NCBI GenBank assembly: GCA_001600635.1
Contig: BCKL01000038.1
Coordinates: 1 to 64,000, forward strand
DNA length: 64,000 bases
Direction: 5' to 3'
DNA from: Leucosporidium creatinivorum
Taxonomy: Eukaryota; Basidiomycota; Microbotryomycetes; Leucosporidiales; Leucosporidiaceae
The notes under the pieces are model-generated. The model was not told the DNA's origin. It saw only the letters and a list, made by a program, of their open reading frames with translations, and ran no database searches. Within the stretch, counting starts at the first letter, position 1; every line of letters starts with the position of its first letter. The position numbers and the translations under genes were made by a program. Below are positions 9,136 to 20,588 of the stretch, in pieces.

Positions 9136-12100
9136 ATGGGAGCATTCGCAGAGACCACCCTCGCTACGGGTCGCAGCGGCAACTACTTCTTGATCACCAT
9201 TACCAATAGCAGCGGCCACCAGCTCCGAGTTGCTTTCGTCGACCAAGCAGGACTGTTCGGTCGACTCTACCGGCTCAAGAACCTCGCCATCTACAAGGCG
9301 CAGTCGATGCACCGTCGCGAGTTACACACGCTCTGCAACACGCATGCGGTAGTGATCAACATTCGGGATGGAGACGTCGCCGCCCCCAAGCACTCGCACA
9401 TCAACGGCAAGAAGAAGGTCGAGGGAGAACCCGAGCCGAAGGATTGGGTCGCCGTCGTTCCGCAAGCTCGAGACGGCTCCGAGAAGTCTTCGGAGAGGGG
9501 AAGCTGCACCTGGCAATGTCCGAAGCCTCCGACCAGGTGGCTCTCGTCAGGAGCACCTTCTTCAACGTCCAGTCGATCGGCGAGGCGGAAGCTTTCCTCG
9601 GCCAGCTCGTCAAGGAGTGCTCGACCTTTCCCTCCTTCGACCCTCGTCCACTTCCTCGCGCCCCACCCACTCGTGCACGCTACAGCGTCCCCGTTCGCCT
9701 CGGTACCAACTTCCTCATCGAGCAAGCGGCAAAGACCGAGGACGACCAGCTTCGCACGGTCGAGGAACAAGTCGAGCGAGTGATTGCCTTCTACAACGAT
9801 GAGATCGCGCCACAGGCCGACGAGTCGTCTCCCCTCACATCGGACCCGGACTCGGAAGACGAAGACGGCTCGGCTTCCCCCTCTCGAGACCGTTCCTCTC
9901 CTACCGCCGACACCTCCTCCTCCTCCACCAACTCCACCAGCTCCCGCTTCACCCCCATCATCTTCTCCCCCGACATCGATGTCCATGAGGATGCCATCGA
10001 CCTCGACGTCTCGGTCGTTCAGCAGCAGTTTGCAGAGGGAGTTCAAGCGCTCGAACTCAAGGCTTCGGATGTCGCATCAAACCACAAGGCGGCTCAAGGT
10101 CGGATTTGTCAACTGGCGACGGAGATGGCGCAAGGCGACTGGCGAGAGGTGAAGGGTGTTGGAGTGCAGGAGCTCGTCGAGAAGCGGCTCGAGGCGGCGG
10201 AGAAGTGGCGAGGCTCAGCTTCCGACGAGGACAAGGCGACGTTCTACCGCTCGGTGGGAAGCTTCGAGTCGATCATCTTCGGGGACGCTCACTGGCTCCA
10301 TCGCCTCGGACTTGGACCGAACACCGTCGTCAAACTCCTCACCCTCTTCACTCAGCCCAACTCGCCCTACCTCGACATCCTCTCCTTCCTCGCCTTTCTC
10401 CTCCGCGCCGACCTGTATGCTACCATCCACGACCGAGTCTGCGATCCTTATGAGTCGGTCGAGGCCGCCCTCCGCGCCATCCTCTACGAAGCCAACCCCT
10501 CCGGCCTCATCTCCAACATTCTCGCCGACGCTCCTCCCGCTCTTCGCGAGCAGCTTCATATCTCTCCCCCTCCTCGTATCGGCCCTCGCGTCTACACCCT
10601 TCCGACTCCTCTCGATGAGGACAAGCGGTACCTTCTCATCGCAGCTACGGCGGGCGCGAAGATGTTGGAGGAGTTCAGGCAGTCGATGGGAGTGGAGAGA
10701 GAGCGCTACCTGTGAGTATCCAGACCATCACTACCTCCTTTAATCTTGCTGACCCTTTCTCCTGCACACAGCGCACCTCTCTCTTCCAAGGCTCTCCAGA
10801 AGCAGCTCTTCAACCTCGGACGTCTCGAGAAGGCCCCTCCCCCTCCTGCAACCCGCGAACGAGGAGCTCCCACCCCCATCGCCCTCTCCCTCGCCGCCAA
10901 GCTTGAGGAGACCGCTGTCGCTCTTCGCTCGCTCGCGCCTCCCGCCCTCCCCGAGCTCGAAGCTCGCGTCAACGAAGCCAACCGAATCGTTCGCCGCTTC
11001 TCCCCAGACGCTCCCGACGTCTCGCTCGGCTATTTCGCCCCTTCGCCCTGGGTCGTGCGTGGAGGACCCGCTCGCTTCAAGAAGGCCCCCGCACCCCTCG
11101 CCGACGAGAAGCTTTACCGCGAGGCCAAGGGCAAAGCATGGCAAAAGGAGGAGCCGGACGTCGATCTGGAGGATATGGCGGAGCCGCTGCCTCCTCCACC
11201 GATGCACCCGAATCATGTGGAGAGGAGGGCCGAGGGCATCAAGGCTCGAACCGACGTGGTCGCCGAGCGCGCCGCCACGATCCCCGACCCTCTTCGCGCC
11301 GCCCTCGCTCGTCATGGGACTCTCACCTACCCCGACCCCGACCCTACAGTCCGAGCGTTCGACCGCATGGGGGAGCAGCACCTCACCCTACTCCTCAACT
11401 CGACCCTCCCTCCTCTCCAAGATCTTTGGCCGCTCGTCATCTTGCGCGAGGAGAAGAACATCGACTTGGGACCGCTGGTAGATCGCCGCTTGTCCCTTCT
11501 GTTCGAGGCTATCGAGGCGGCGGTCGCGACGGGGGCCGACCAGGAGCACGCCGAAGCGGTCCTCGCCATCCTTAAAGACGTCCCAAGGAGGCAGTGGGTC
11601 ACTCTGACTCTTTCTCATGCGGCAAGGGAGTCGGGCTGGACCATCAAAGCTGCCCGAGTCGACCGTCCTCTTTGGGAGCCGATCGTCAACTTCCTCCGCT
11701 CGCTCCCGCACTTCCCTCGCTGTCTCGCCGCTGCCGGTACTTTCGACATCGTACGCCTCAAGTCGAACCTGCTCCCATTCCTCCCCGCCGCTTCCACGAC
11801 GTCCTACACGCCTCTCTCTCTCCTCCGCTTCCTGCCTTCCAACGCCGAGGAGGACGCAGTTTTCCGAGGCATCTCGGAGCTGGTCTTGTTGAGGTTGGAC
11901 GTTGATTGGAGGAAGTGCAGACATGCTAAGAGGGCGTTGAGGTCGATGGGATTGTGGAATCCTATCTCGCAGGATGATCAGCTCAAGGAGGAGGCCGAGT
12001 CGAGCGAGGCGACGGTTGGAGAAGGTGAGCTCTCCCTCTCTGTGTGACAATCGCTCAGCTGTCGACTAGGCTCGTTGACTTATCCCCCTCTCCACAGATT

Positions 12101-12529
12101 CCTCATCGGCCGACATGGCCTCGGCTTTAGCTTCGACTCTCGACGGCCGCTCGCAGGGCTCGATGTCGACCGAGTTCGGCTCTCCTGGTGGGTCTTGCCT
12201 TATTCTGCTATCCTCTGCCGGACGAAGCTGACTCTCAACTATACAGCTTCCACTGCGATGGCCTCCCAGTGGTCCAGCATCCTCCCATCCTCGCCGTCGC
12301 TTCAGTCGCCCGGTTCGTAGCTTCGTCTCGCTCTCCTCACTCGGATCCGTAGCTGACGTCCTTCCCTACAGCCTCTACGCCCGCTTCTACCAGCTCCTCC
12401 GCGCGCGCCGCTCGCACGACGTCAAGCTACAAGGAGCCCGAGGAAGAGGAGTTCGAGCCAACGCCGAAGAGGCAGAAGCCGAACGACAGGCGCGCGGCGG
12501 CCAAGAAAAACCTTGCTCTGTTTGGGTAG
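9136..12529 (+). CDS. Large protein of unknown function, with an apparent frame break
   Basis: From the ATG at 9136 (MGAFAETTLATGRSGNYF) the frame looks coding for about 113 residues, up to DWVAVVPQARDG near 9475. Protein-like sequence then continues one frame over (REVFGEGKLHLAMSEASD) and runs to an intron near 10713-10772, followed by a long exon to about 12025 and three short exons. The last exon ends in an acidic/basic tail (EEEEFEPTPKRQKP, a possible nuclear localisation signal) and stops at 12527-12529. The middle has an acidic Ser-rich linker (SDPDSEDEDGSAS) and helical, leucine-rich regions. No family is recognised. With no room for an intron at 9475, the break is a base error, a real frameshift, or evidence that translation starts at the ATG at 9514. 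Confidence 0.7.
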
Positions 12530-13060
12530 TGGCTGATGAAGAGTGTGAACGCGATACCGCTTTTGATGCTGCTGTAGAAGAACTCGGAGCGCCTCGAGTG
12601 AGCTCGAGATCCGCTTGCCAAACCGGGGCAGCGCCGAGCCACCGGCGACGGTTTGCAAGGCGCTAGCAAAGCTGATCAAGCGCTGCTGTACTCGAGCAGC
12701 GTCTAAGAAAGGCTCTGAGCTGCCCCTAGAGGTCAAAAACTTGAACAGAAGGCGTTGGAGCTGCTCGGCGAAGCGCATGCGAAGGCAGGCGCGACTCCTC
12801 TGTAGCGCAGTAGAAACTGCGCGAGTAAGCACCGGAGCACTCATTGTAGGCTCTGCAGCACGCATAGCTCAACTACAGACCCCTACAACTTTCATTGCAG
12901 GCTCAACTCGCTGAGAAGAGCGGCGAAGCGAGCCAAATCGCCTCTTTCTTTCATGCCACTCACTGCGACGCAAGCGACTCGTCGTTTCGCTCCGCCGTCG
13001 TCTCGAGCTTAGTACAGCAGCCGATACGCCCTTCTAGCTCTTCTCCACTAGTCTACAGCC
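12530..13060. other. Intergenic region, no gene seen
   Basis: Separates two rightward genes. It holds a short imperfect inverted repeat around CTGCGC/GCGCAG near 12800-12820 and a pyrimidine-rich leader before 13061. Nothing codes convincingly. Confidence 0.4.
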
Positions 13061-14338
13061 ATGTCGACCTCCGGCTCCCCCACCTCCAGCAACAGCAGCG
13101 GCAGTGGCAGCGCCACCCCCGCCACTTCGCCCGCCTCCGCCTCGTCGCCTACTACTCTCAGCAGGCAGCAGGCAGCAGCTCCTCGCTCTGATCCCCAGTC
13201 CCAAGGTCAGGGGTCCCGCCGGTGAGGGTGAGTCTGACCGATGCGGCCTGAAGCTGAGCGCGCGAGCTGATCTCTCCCTCTCTCTCTCTGTAGTCCACTG
13301 GCAGCTCTACCACGTCGACGGCAACTGCGAGATTCAGCAAATCTTCATCGCCATCGACGGAACCTGGAGTCTCATCGGCGAGAAGTGGAGGATCTCGGCC
13401 GACGAGGTCATCAAGCACTGCTTCACGGGAGTCATCAAGACTGTCGACATGATCGAAGCGGAGCCCATTCTGCTCAAGTGGCAGTGGGACGTCCCCGTCT
13501 ACACGCACAACGTTCGTGGAAAGCAGAACAAGTCGTTTCATCCCAGCGTGAGCTGGCTCGAGTTCGGTCGACTCGGCTTAGAACGGGCGCTGACGCTCAG
13601 TTACTCGGAGCAGAAGATCTACCATACCCTCGGAGATGTCAAGAAGGGCGGCCTCGCTGTTTGGAAGAACTACTTTGAGAACGACCAGTTCACCGAGGCG
13701 GGCGCCAACATGGACGATGAGCAGGGTGTGTGGAAGGGCTTTTCTTACCGTGTGATGAGTGAGTCCCATTGCTTTGAGAAGCAGGCTCGAGCGGAAGATG
13801 ACCATTGTCGCCCACAGGCGGAAAGTGGACTGGAGAAGACGGCGACGCCGTCGTGCACCCGTGAGTAGATTCCCTCGACCGAAAGCGGCAGAGTAGGCTG
13901 TCTGACCTCTCTTCTCCCTCCGTCTCCTTCTCTCTTCCATCCCTTCTCTCTTCTCGCCATCGTCCATCCCCATCGCTTCGGTCGACCTCGGCGTTGCTAC
14001 CCGCCTCTCTCCCTCCATTCCTCCTGCCTCCTCCCTCCCTCCTGCCTCCTCCCTCCCTTCTCCCTCCTCCTTTCCCCGTTCTTCATTCTCCTCTTTCTTG
14101 ATCGGCTACCAGTCTCCTCTACAACTTCGCCGCCTACCTCGCCGAGAATCCCTGCGAGGGCAACCCCATCAACATCGACGATTGGACGACCAAGCCCGAG
14201 CTTCCCTGGGGTACGGTCACGGTGACGAAGCTTGGCGGAGATGGGAAGATCACCCATGTTCACGAGAATGACCGTCGCCTCATTACCCTGTTGGCTCGGA
14301 ACAAGTTGGAGGTGGACTTGGCGACTTTTCTTCAGTGA
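13061..14338 (+). CDS. Conserved-looking protein of unknown function
   Basis: Starts at MSTSGSPTSSNSSG with a Ser/Thr-rich, probably disordered N-terminus. The first intron starts at 13206, and the second exon at 13294 opens a compact ordered region (VHWQLYHVDGNCEIQQIF, then DGTWSLIGEKWRISADEVI). A third exon follows the intron after RVMS (GKWTGEDGDAVVHP), and after a 252-nt intron the last exon reads LLYNFAAYLAENPCEGNPI to the stop at 14336-14338. The Trp/Tyr-rich core looks like a small globular domain, but I recognise no family. An intron-like 53-nt stretch at about 13550-13602 (GTGAGC ... GCTGACGCTCAG) is also open in frame. Removing it would break the frame, so it is kept as coding. Confidence 0.75.
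13861..14112 (+). repeat. Polypyrimidine intron with direct repeats
   Basis: This 252-nt intron lies between HP and LLYN. From about 13905 to 14100 it is almost pure C/T on the plus strand and includes a tandem CTCCTGCCTCCTCCCTCC-type repeat near 14018-14070. A tract this long can adopt triplex structure; the intron role comes from the flanking GTGAGT and TACCAG sites. Confidence 0.7.
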
Positions 14339-14990
14339 GGGAAGAGTAGTTGATACCCTGCTTTTGTCGATAGCTCTGCAGTACAATACCGAGGCTGTTC
14401 ATACCACTTTGTCGGCGGCAGCGCGAGAGTGGCTCGAGCGAGTGAGAACAGCGACTTTCGAGAGGAGAGTCGAGCCGAACGTCTGCTCTCGTCTCGAGCA
14501 GAGCCGTTCGAGGTTGATGAGGGTTGGATGAAAGTCTGTAGCACACTAGGAGCATATGAAAAGGAATCTCAGCAAGCCCTTTGTATGTTACCAGCCGCTT
14601 ACAACATACCTAGTCGAGCAAACGCCTCCCCTCGGCGATGGCTACATAAGGGGTTCGGCGCAGGTCTCGGACCATCTTACTCGACTCGTGCTCACCGTCA
14701 GGATAGCTGAACATGCTACAGCTGTCGATTTACATCTCACTCGGACCCCTAAGCTCAAATAGGCCCACTTTAGTCGAGTGCAGCTCGCTTCTCGCCTTTG
14801 CCTCTCGGCTCGGCTTGAGTGCTCTCAAGCCTCGACACGAGTCTGTACCGAGCAACAGAGCCTATTTACACCAAAAAAGACTAACTATGGTTAAAAACCA
14901 ATAAGTGCGAATGTATACAACAAGGCGACTAGCGCCGCTCAAACCCTCCACCGCACCCTCCCACCCTCGCCGAGCCCCTTCTCCCCGCTC
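14339..14990. other. Convergent intergenic region
   Basis: Lies between the 3' ends of the rightward unknown gene and the leftward Zn2Cys6 gene. It contains AT-richer stretches near 14860-14910 that fit 3' ends. No gene seen. Confidence 0.5.
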
Positions 14991-15947
14991 TCAGTACACC
15001 TTGGGGTTGAGAAACTCGGTGCCATCCGACACAAAGATGTCGCCCGGTTGGGATCCCGATCCTGTGGCCGAGAGCGAGCTAGGGTTGATGTACGACGACG
15101 ACGACTGGCTCGAGGAGCCAACTCCAGGCGGGGCAAACGGCAGCCCCGAAGGGTATCCAGGGAAGAGGCCGTCCTCGCCGCTGTACCCTCTGTCCATCGA
15201 CGACGAGACGGAGCTCATTGAGTCGTCCGTGTTGGAGCGGCGGTCAAAGATGGAAGAGGCGCCAGAGGAGGAGGAAGGAGGAGCGGGATAGTAGGAGCCC
15301 GAGGGACCGCCGCCGTAAAGGTGAGCGGGCGAGGAAGGGTAGGGGTGGTAGTGGTTCGAGTGTTGGTGACCGTGGTGGTGTTGAACCGACGAGTAGCCGT
15401 GACGATGTTGAGGGCCAGGAGAGGGGAAGGGGATGTGCGAAGGCGGGAGGGGAGGAAGGCCGAAGCCGTCGACGAGGCGCGAGTGGTCGTCCTGCACCTC
15501 TTGCAGTCGACCCATGAGCATGTCGACGAGCTTGCGAAGTCGTCGTACCTCGTTGTGCGCGGCTTCGAGCTCAGTGTCGCCGGCGGGACTGTACAGCAAA
15601 AGAGGCAAGTTCAGCTTCGGCGATCGATTTGAAGCGAGCGCGAAGTGCCGAACGGACTCACGCTGGCATTGTGCCCTCCTTCCATACACAGTCTTCATCT
15701 CGCATATCACATGAAGCACATGGGTAGGTCCGACCTGTAGCAAAGCAAGTCAGCGGGTCATTCGATTCGGGCTGGCGGAGCGATGAGAGAGCGACTGACT
15801 GCACTTCACTGAGGAAGGGCGAGACAAATCGTGGCGAGCAGCAGGCGGGTCAGCTCATGTAGTGCATCGATCCTTGCACTGAACTAGAGACTCACTCTTT
15901 CTGCGTCGACAGTTCTCACAGCTGACGGCTCGACTTCCAACGTTCAT
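14991..15947 (-). CDS. Small Zn2Cys6 protein with coiled coil (microexon member)
   Basis: Four exons read leftwards: 15947-15896, 15808-15800, 15734-15662 and 15588-14991. Joined, they give a Zn2Cys6 cluster right at the N-terminus: MNVGSRAVSCENCRRRK, then MKC from a 9-nt microexon, then SRTYPCASC and EDCVWKEG, with spacing CX2CX6CX5CX2CX6C. A leucine/arginine heptad region follows (EVRRLRKLVDMLMGRLQEV), probably for dimerisation, and then a His/Pro/Ser/Tyr-rich tail. It lacks the large fungal transcription factor middle domain, so at roughly 240 residues it is far shorter than typical family members. It shares the C-SRT-x2-C-x2-C-x6-CVW signature with the genes at 31, 34 and 46.8 kb. DNA binding is inferred from the cluster; targets are unknown. 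Confidence 0.85.
15800..15808 (-). other. 9-nt coding microexon (third zinc-binding Cys)
   Basis: The bases TGAAGTGCA on the coding strand are flanked by a CCTCAG acceptor and a GTCAGT donor. Inclusion restores frame and supplies Met-Lys-Cys, the third cysteine of the zinc cluster; skipping it removes that ligand. Confidence 0.75.
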
Positions 15948-17012
15948 CGGACTCACGGCCGCCTGCCAGTTGAAGGCGCGAGCTGGTGGCATAGTAGCTG
16001 GTGATAGAGTGGAGGTAGATTAAAGTGAAGGTACAAAGTAGCAAGCTGCTGCTGGATACTTTGCTGAGCGAGACCGAAGAGGGAGGAGAGAGAGAGCAAG
16101 CGAGAGGCGAGAAGGCAAAGGGTGTTCGACTCCTTCCCCGACAGACGGCAGCGTGACATCGCTGAGTCCCTTTCGGTCCCCTGCCCACCCCTTTCCCAAG
16201 TGCTCCTGCGGTGCTTCGATCCTCGTTCGGCGGCCCCTCGGCCACCTCGGCGCCCTCGGTGCTGCATCAAAACGCACTCAGAGCTGCCGTTGTGGTTGTG
16301 TACTCCTTGTTGCATCCTTACAGCTCCCTCCTCCCCTTCCTGCGCCGCGAAAGGCAGAGGAAAGGGAGGGAGGAGGTTGACTCCTGGGCCCCGTCCGTCT
16401 CATCATCCTTTCAGGGATCATCGCTTTGCATTTTCTGTGCAAGTCGTTCACAGAGCCGCGCTATTGCTGTACACGTGCAACAACACCGCAATCTGTAGCG
16501 TCTTCAGTGCCCTCTGACGAAGGAAGCCATCGCCGAGCTTTGCGCCGAACTGCTCCCTCCCGCCGTTCAGAGGGGAACTTCAACGCCTCCTGCTCCTCGA
16601 CACCTCGCCACCCTGTTCCGCCCATCCGAAACTCCTTCCACCTAAGGCTGGAGGCTGGGCGGAGACTCGGCGGCGCCGGACCCCTCGGTTTCGTTCGTGC
16701 TCAGGCGATGTGGGGAAGATGATGCTCCGCTCATGAAGGTGAATGAGCAACAGAGGACGGAGGGCAGGCTCTGAGCGGGTCAAGTGTGTGTCATGCTAAC
16801 TCGAGAGACAGAGGCCTGTGTAGCTGAGTAGATACTAAGCGATCCGAGCCAAAAGCATCTCCGCCGAGATGAGAACGAGGCGAGCGAGAAATGGTAGCAA
16901 ACGGGGCGTTACACATCTTAGAGGATCAAAGTAATCAATCAAGCAAGTACAAGCGCATCGTTCTTCTCAGTATCGTCCACTCCTTCCCACTCCTGCTCGG
17001 CTCAGCGACACC
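15948..17012. other. Intergenic region, promoter of the Zn2Cys6 gene
   Basis: About 1.1 kb between the start of the leftward Zn2Cys6 gene and the 3' end of CAC2. No convincing coding frame on either strand. It contains a purine-rich patch (about 16355-16380) and short AT-richer pieces near 16900-16960, the probable CAC2 3' region. Confidence 0.5.
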
Positions 17013-20000
17013 TCACTCGTGGAGGGTCAAGACGGCCCTCTTCCTCGGCTTCTTGACCGGCTGCTCTCCCTCTGGCGCGCCCTCGCCCTCCCTCTTCTTG
17101 TTCGCCTCCCCAGCAGCAGCCGAAGTCGAAGCGGAAGGAGCGGAAGGAGTAGGCTCTGCCTTCTTGAAGAGGGCGGGCAGGGTCGCTGGTGCCGGAGCAG
17201 CAGCGACGGGTGCAGCGGTTTGGGGGAGTGAAGTGGTGAAGGGCGAGGGAGGGGGAGGGAGGTCCTTGAGCGCCGTCTTGTAGGGAGTGCCGAGCTCGAG
17301 GGGGTCGAAGGCGATGATGGAGCAGTAGCCGTCCTGCGCCGAGAGGATGAGGGTCTGGCCGTCGGGGGTCCTGGTAGTATAAACGAGAGTTAGCTAGCGT
17401 CAGAGAAACAGGGGAAGCCCCAACTCACCAGCTCAGATCGGTGAACGGAGCGTAGTGGAGGTTACCGAACATGGCGAGCGGCGCGGCTTGCTGAGTGTCG
17501 TAGAGGAAGACGGTGTCGAGAGTAGCGACGGCGTAGACCATGCGGTACGGGAGGTCGAACAAACTGGACGGCTTGACGTGGTCCTCCTCCTTGCCCTTGC
17601 CCTTCTCCTCCTCCCCACTCGGCAGCTTGACTTCCTTCCCCTCGCTCGTCAAATCGACCACAACCGGCTCCCTCTCGCTCTCCTCGCCCACTCCCTCACT
17701 CTTCAACATCCTCAAGTTCCAGAGCACGGGGCAGAACCTGATGGCGATGCTCGTCGTCTTGTGGCCCGGGAGATGAGCGACGGGAGGACGAGCGACGTTG
17801 GAGCGCGAGTAGATGTAGACCGTGGGCTTTCCTCCCGCCCTGGTGGAGAGTGCGTTGGACTCCTTGTCCTTGGTCGAAACGGGGGCGGGGCCCTTGCGCT
17901 TCTTGCTCGAGGTGGAAGCGTCCTTGTCCTCCTTCGTCGCCGCTGGCGGGATGTTGGCGTAGGGGTCCTCGAAGAGTCCCGCCGGCGTCAAGAGCAGGCT
18001 ACCATCGGTGCTCCAGCTCAGCCTACGGAAGAAGGGCGTCGAGTTGGCGTCGGTGTAGAGCTTGAGCGTCTCAACCTTGCCGCCTGGACCAGTCGAAGGC
18101 GCCATGGTGGGCGAGAGGGGGACCTTGACGGCGGGCAGAGGGGCGGGAGAAGGCGAGCGGAGGTGAGGAGGGTGGTGCTGAGGGGAGCGGGGGACGAGGG
18201 AAGGCGACTGGCCAGGGTGAGAGCCCGAGGTGGACGAACGGCGCGAGACAGGACGAGGAGCGGCGGGAGGGTCCATGGGAGTCGTCTCCTCGTCGATGAT
18301 GATGGCGTCGTCGCTGGCGGCCGTGGTCGAGTTGTCGCCTTGAGGAGGAGGGTGAGGGATGTGCGAGTGAGGGTGCGAGACGACGGAGGAGGTCTCGGAG
18401 ACGCCCGAGTCGCTCGCGCGAGAGTGGGAGCGTTGGTGCAGAAGAGGGCGAGCGAGAGACTTGTCCTTGTCGTCGGCCTTCTCGAAAGAGGACGAAGGGG
18501 TCTGAGCGGGAGTAGGTGGCCTCCAGGATCCTCCAGGCGTGTGCTGCACCTCCATGCGCGAGTTCTTGCCGACGGCGTGGACTTGAAGGCCACCGCTCGC
18601 CGTGTCGGCGATCGAGTAGATGTGCATCGACCTAATGAGAGATGCGACATCAGCGCCTGACGCGAAGTCGAATGGACGAGAGCCGAAGACTAACCGATCC
18701 GAGCTCTGCGTCGCGATGAAGCGGTTCCAAGGATCCCAGCTGACTCCTTGGACGTAGTTGGTGTGTTCGGCGATGGTGTGGATGAGCTGACCTGAGCCGA
18801 CGTCGTAGATGTTGGCCGTATGGTCGATCGAGCCGGTGAGGATGCGCTGGCCGTCGGGCGAGAAGCTGAGATCGTAAATCTCTTGACCCGTCTTGGTCCT
18901 GTGGGATAGGAGCGAAGAAGTCAGTCCCTCTATACTGCGAAGCTCTCGAAGGGCTCAAGTGCCGCTGCCCCTTCGACGCTGGACAGTTGGCGAGTCGAGT
19001 CTGCGAGCGACCTACCTGCACATCGTCTTGACCCTCCACTTCTCCCTCTCATACTGCAGATCCTCAACCGACTCTCCAAAGTTCGAGGTCGACTCGCCGG
19101 GAACCCAGAAGAGAACGTTGCCATCTGCCGAGTAAGGGAGCGGGGTCAGTGAGTAGTTCGAGAGGCTCCAGCATAGTCGAGCAAGGTACGTACCATCTCC
19201 AGCACTCGCGAGAAGATCGCCTGTGAACGCAGCCCGTCGTCAGCGACTCGAGCCGTCCGAACCTCGACGAGCGCCGAACTCACCGACTGGGGAGAACCTG
19301 ACGACGTTGACGATTCCAGTGTGCTGCTTGAGGGTAGCGAGGTACTCGACGGTCGGTCCTCCGCTGTCGGCTTGCTTGGCGGCAGAAGGAGGAGGAGGAG
19401 GAGGGAGCTTGGACGACGAGGCGAGGGGAGTGGGAGGGAGAGTGAGAGGCGCCGAGGAGGCCGAGGGGCGGGGGTGCACGAGCCAGAGCTATTGAGGGGC
19501 GAGGAACGTTAGCGTTGTTGAAGATAGCTTGCTCGACTGCAGACACTGCAGAGGCTGCGGCAGAGGACCTCCTTCAACTAGCGGCGCAAGCTCGGCGGGA
19601 CGACAACGAGGGCCATGATCCAGCATCGCCGCGCTACTCTGTAGCACAGTATGCGCCAGCTGTCAGGCCTCCGCGCCCTCCCGCTACGTCCGAACAGGCC
19701 TACGAGCCCATCACTCTGCGCGCCCCACCTTCTCGCCTCGCCGTCCTCACAGCCGCTCTGCACCTCACCAGACCAGCGCGTTCGATACCGAGGACTCACC
19801 CTGACGTTCTTATCCCCACCGCACGTTGCCAACCTCCACATCTTGTCCTCCTCTTCCTCTCCCGCCTTGCGCTGCTCGTCCTGGGCTACATCGACTCCTC
19901 CGGCCGTCTTGAGGTAAGGGTGAGCTGCTTTCTTGTGCTGCAGAGGAGGGGAAGCGTGGAAGTCGGTCGAGAAGATGGGCCTGTAGTTGAGCAGTGCAGG

Positions 20001-20109
20001 TCGAGACGAGGGTCAGCTGGCTGTGTGCGCTGGGGCTTGACGAGCTGCAGAAAGCGGATGTAGCCTACGTAGTGTCATGCCACCTGATTTCTACAACTTT
20101 GCACTTCAT
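17013..20109 (-). CDS. CAC2: Chromatin assembly factor 1 subunit B (Cac2/p60), WD40 protein
   Basis: The first exon (20109-20069) encodes MKCKVVEIRWHDT, matching the conserved Cac2/CHAF1B N-terminus, and is joined to PIFSTDFH at 19980. WD repeats follow: WRLATCGGDKNVR, HTGIVNVVRFSPVG, the DGNVLFWVPGE exon, YDLSFSPDGQRILTGSIDHT and YVQGVSWDPWNRF. The diagnostic Cac2 segments FFRRLSWSTDGSLLLTPAG, IRFCPVLWNLR and TLDTVFLYDTQQ are present. A long Ser/Pro/acidic insertion sits between the blades, and the basic C-terminus ends VKKPRKRAVLTLHE. The protein is the beta-propeller subunit of CAF-1, which deposits H3-H4 on newly replicated DNA with Cac1 and Cac3. Around ten short introns; the stop is at 17015-17013. 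Confidence 0.93.
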
Positions 20110-20588
20110 GCTGGGCTGTTGTCGACTACTTCAGCGGGCTTGAGAAGCGGGAAAGAGACGCGCTGCTTTGGAGACGCGTCGAGGGGCGGGTTGAAGCGAG
20201 CTGTAGCTCTGTAGGAGGTTGGGTGAGGGTGCTGTGCTGTAGATCTGCTGTGCTGAAGCTGTCTGTTAGGCTGCAGAGAGAGCTGGAAGCGGGAGCGAGG
20301 TTGAGGAGGGAAGCAGAGGAGGGGCGCGACTCGGAAAGTGCTAGCTCGACATGGGTGATAAGCTGTAGCTCATCAGAGGGACCCGTTCACGCTTTGTTGT
20401 GAAAAATGTGAGGAGACTAGAATGATTTGTATCTGCTTTGCATGCTCTCCTTCCCCCACAACAGCCTTCTCGGCGATAGCTCGGGCGACTCGGAGCAGGG
20501 TCGCTCAGTCAAGCTCCCTTGATGTGCAGCGAATGGGGATGGGGGAGTCAAAGGGTGTATCTATCATCGATAACGAAACCTCCCGACC
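20110..20588. other. Intergenic region upstream of CAC2
   Basis: Carries the CAC2 promoter and the 3' flank of the tandem gene at 20.6 kb. No gene seen. Confidence 0.5.

Noticed and set aside
13550-13602. Intron with GTGAGC and GCTGACGCTCAG
   Set aside because: Removing its 53 nt breaks the frame, while the stretch reads through; it remains possible if the flanking exon edges differ.
17455-18660. 401-codon open frame on the plus strand
   Set aside because: Antisense to the CAC2 long exon; Arg/Gly/Val-rich with no domain, while the opposite strand has clear Cac2 motifs.
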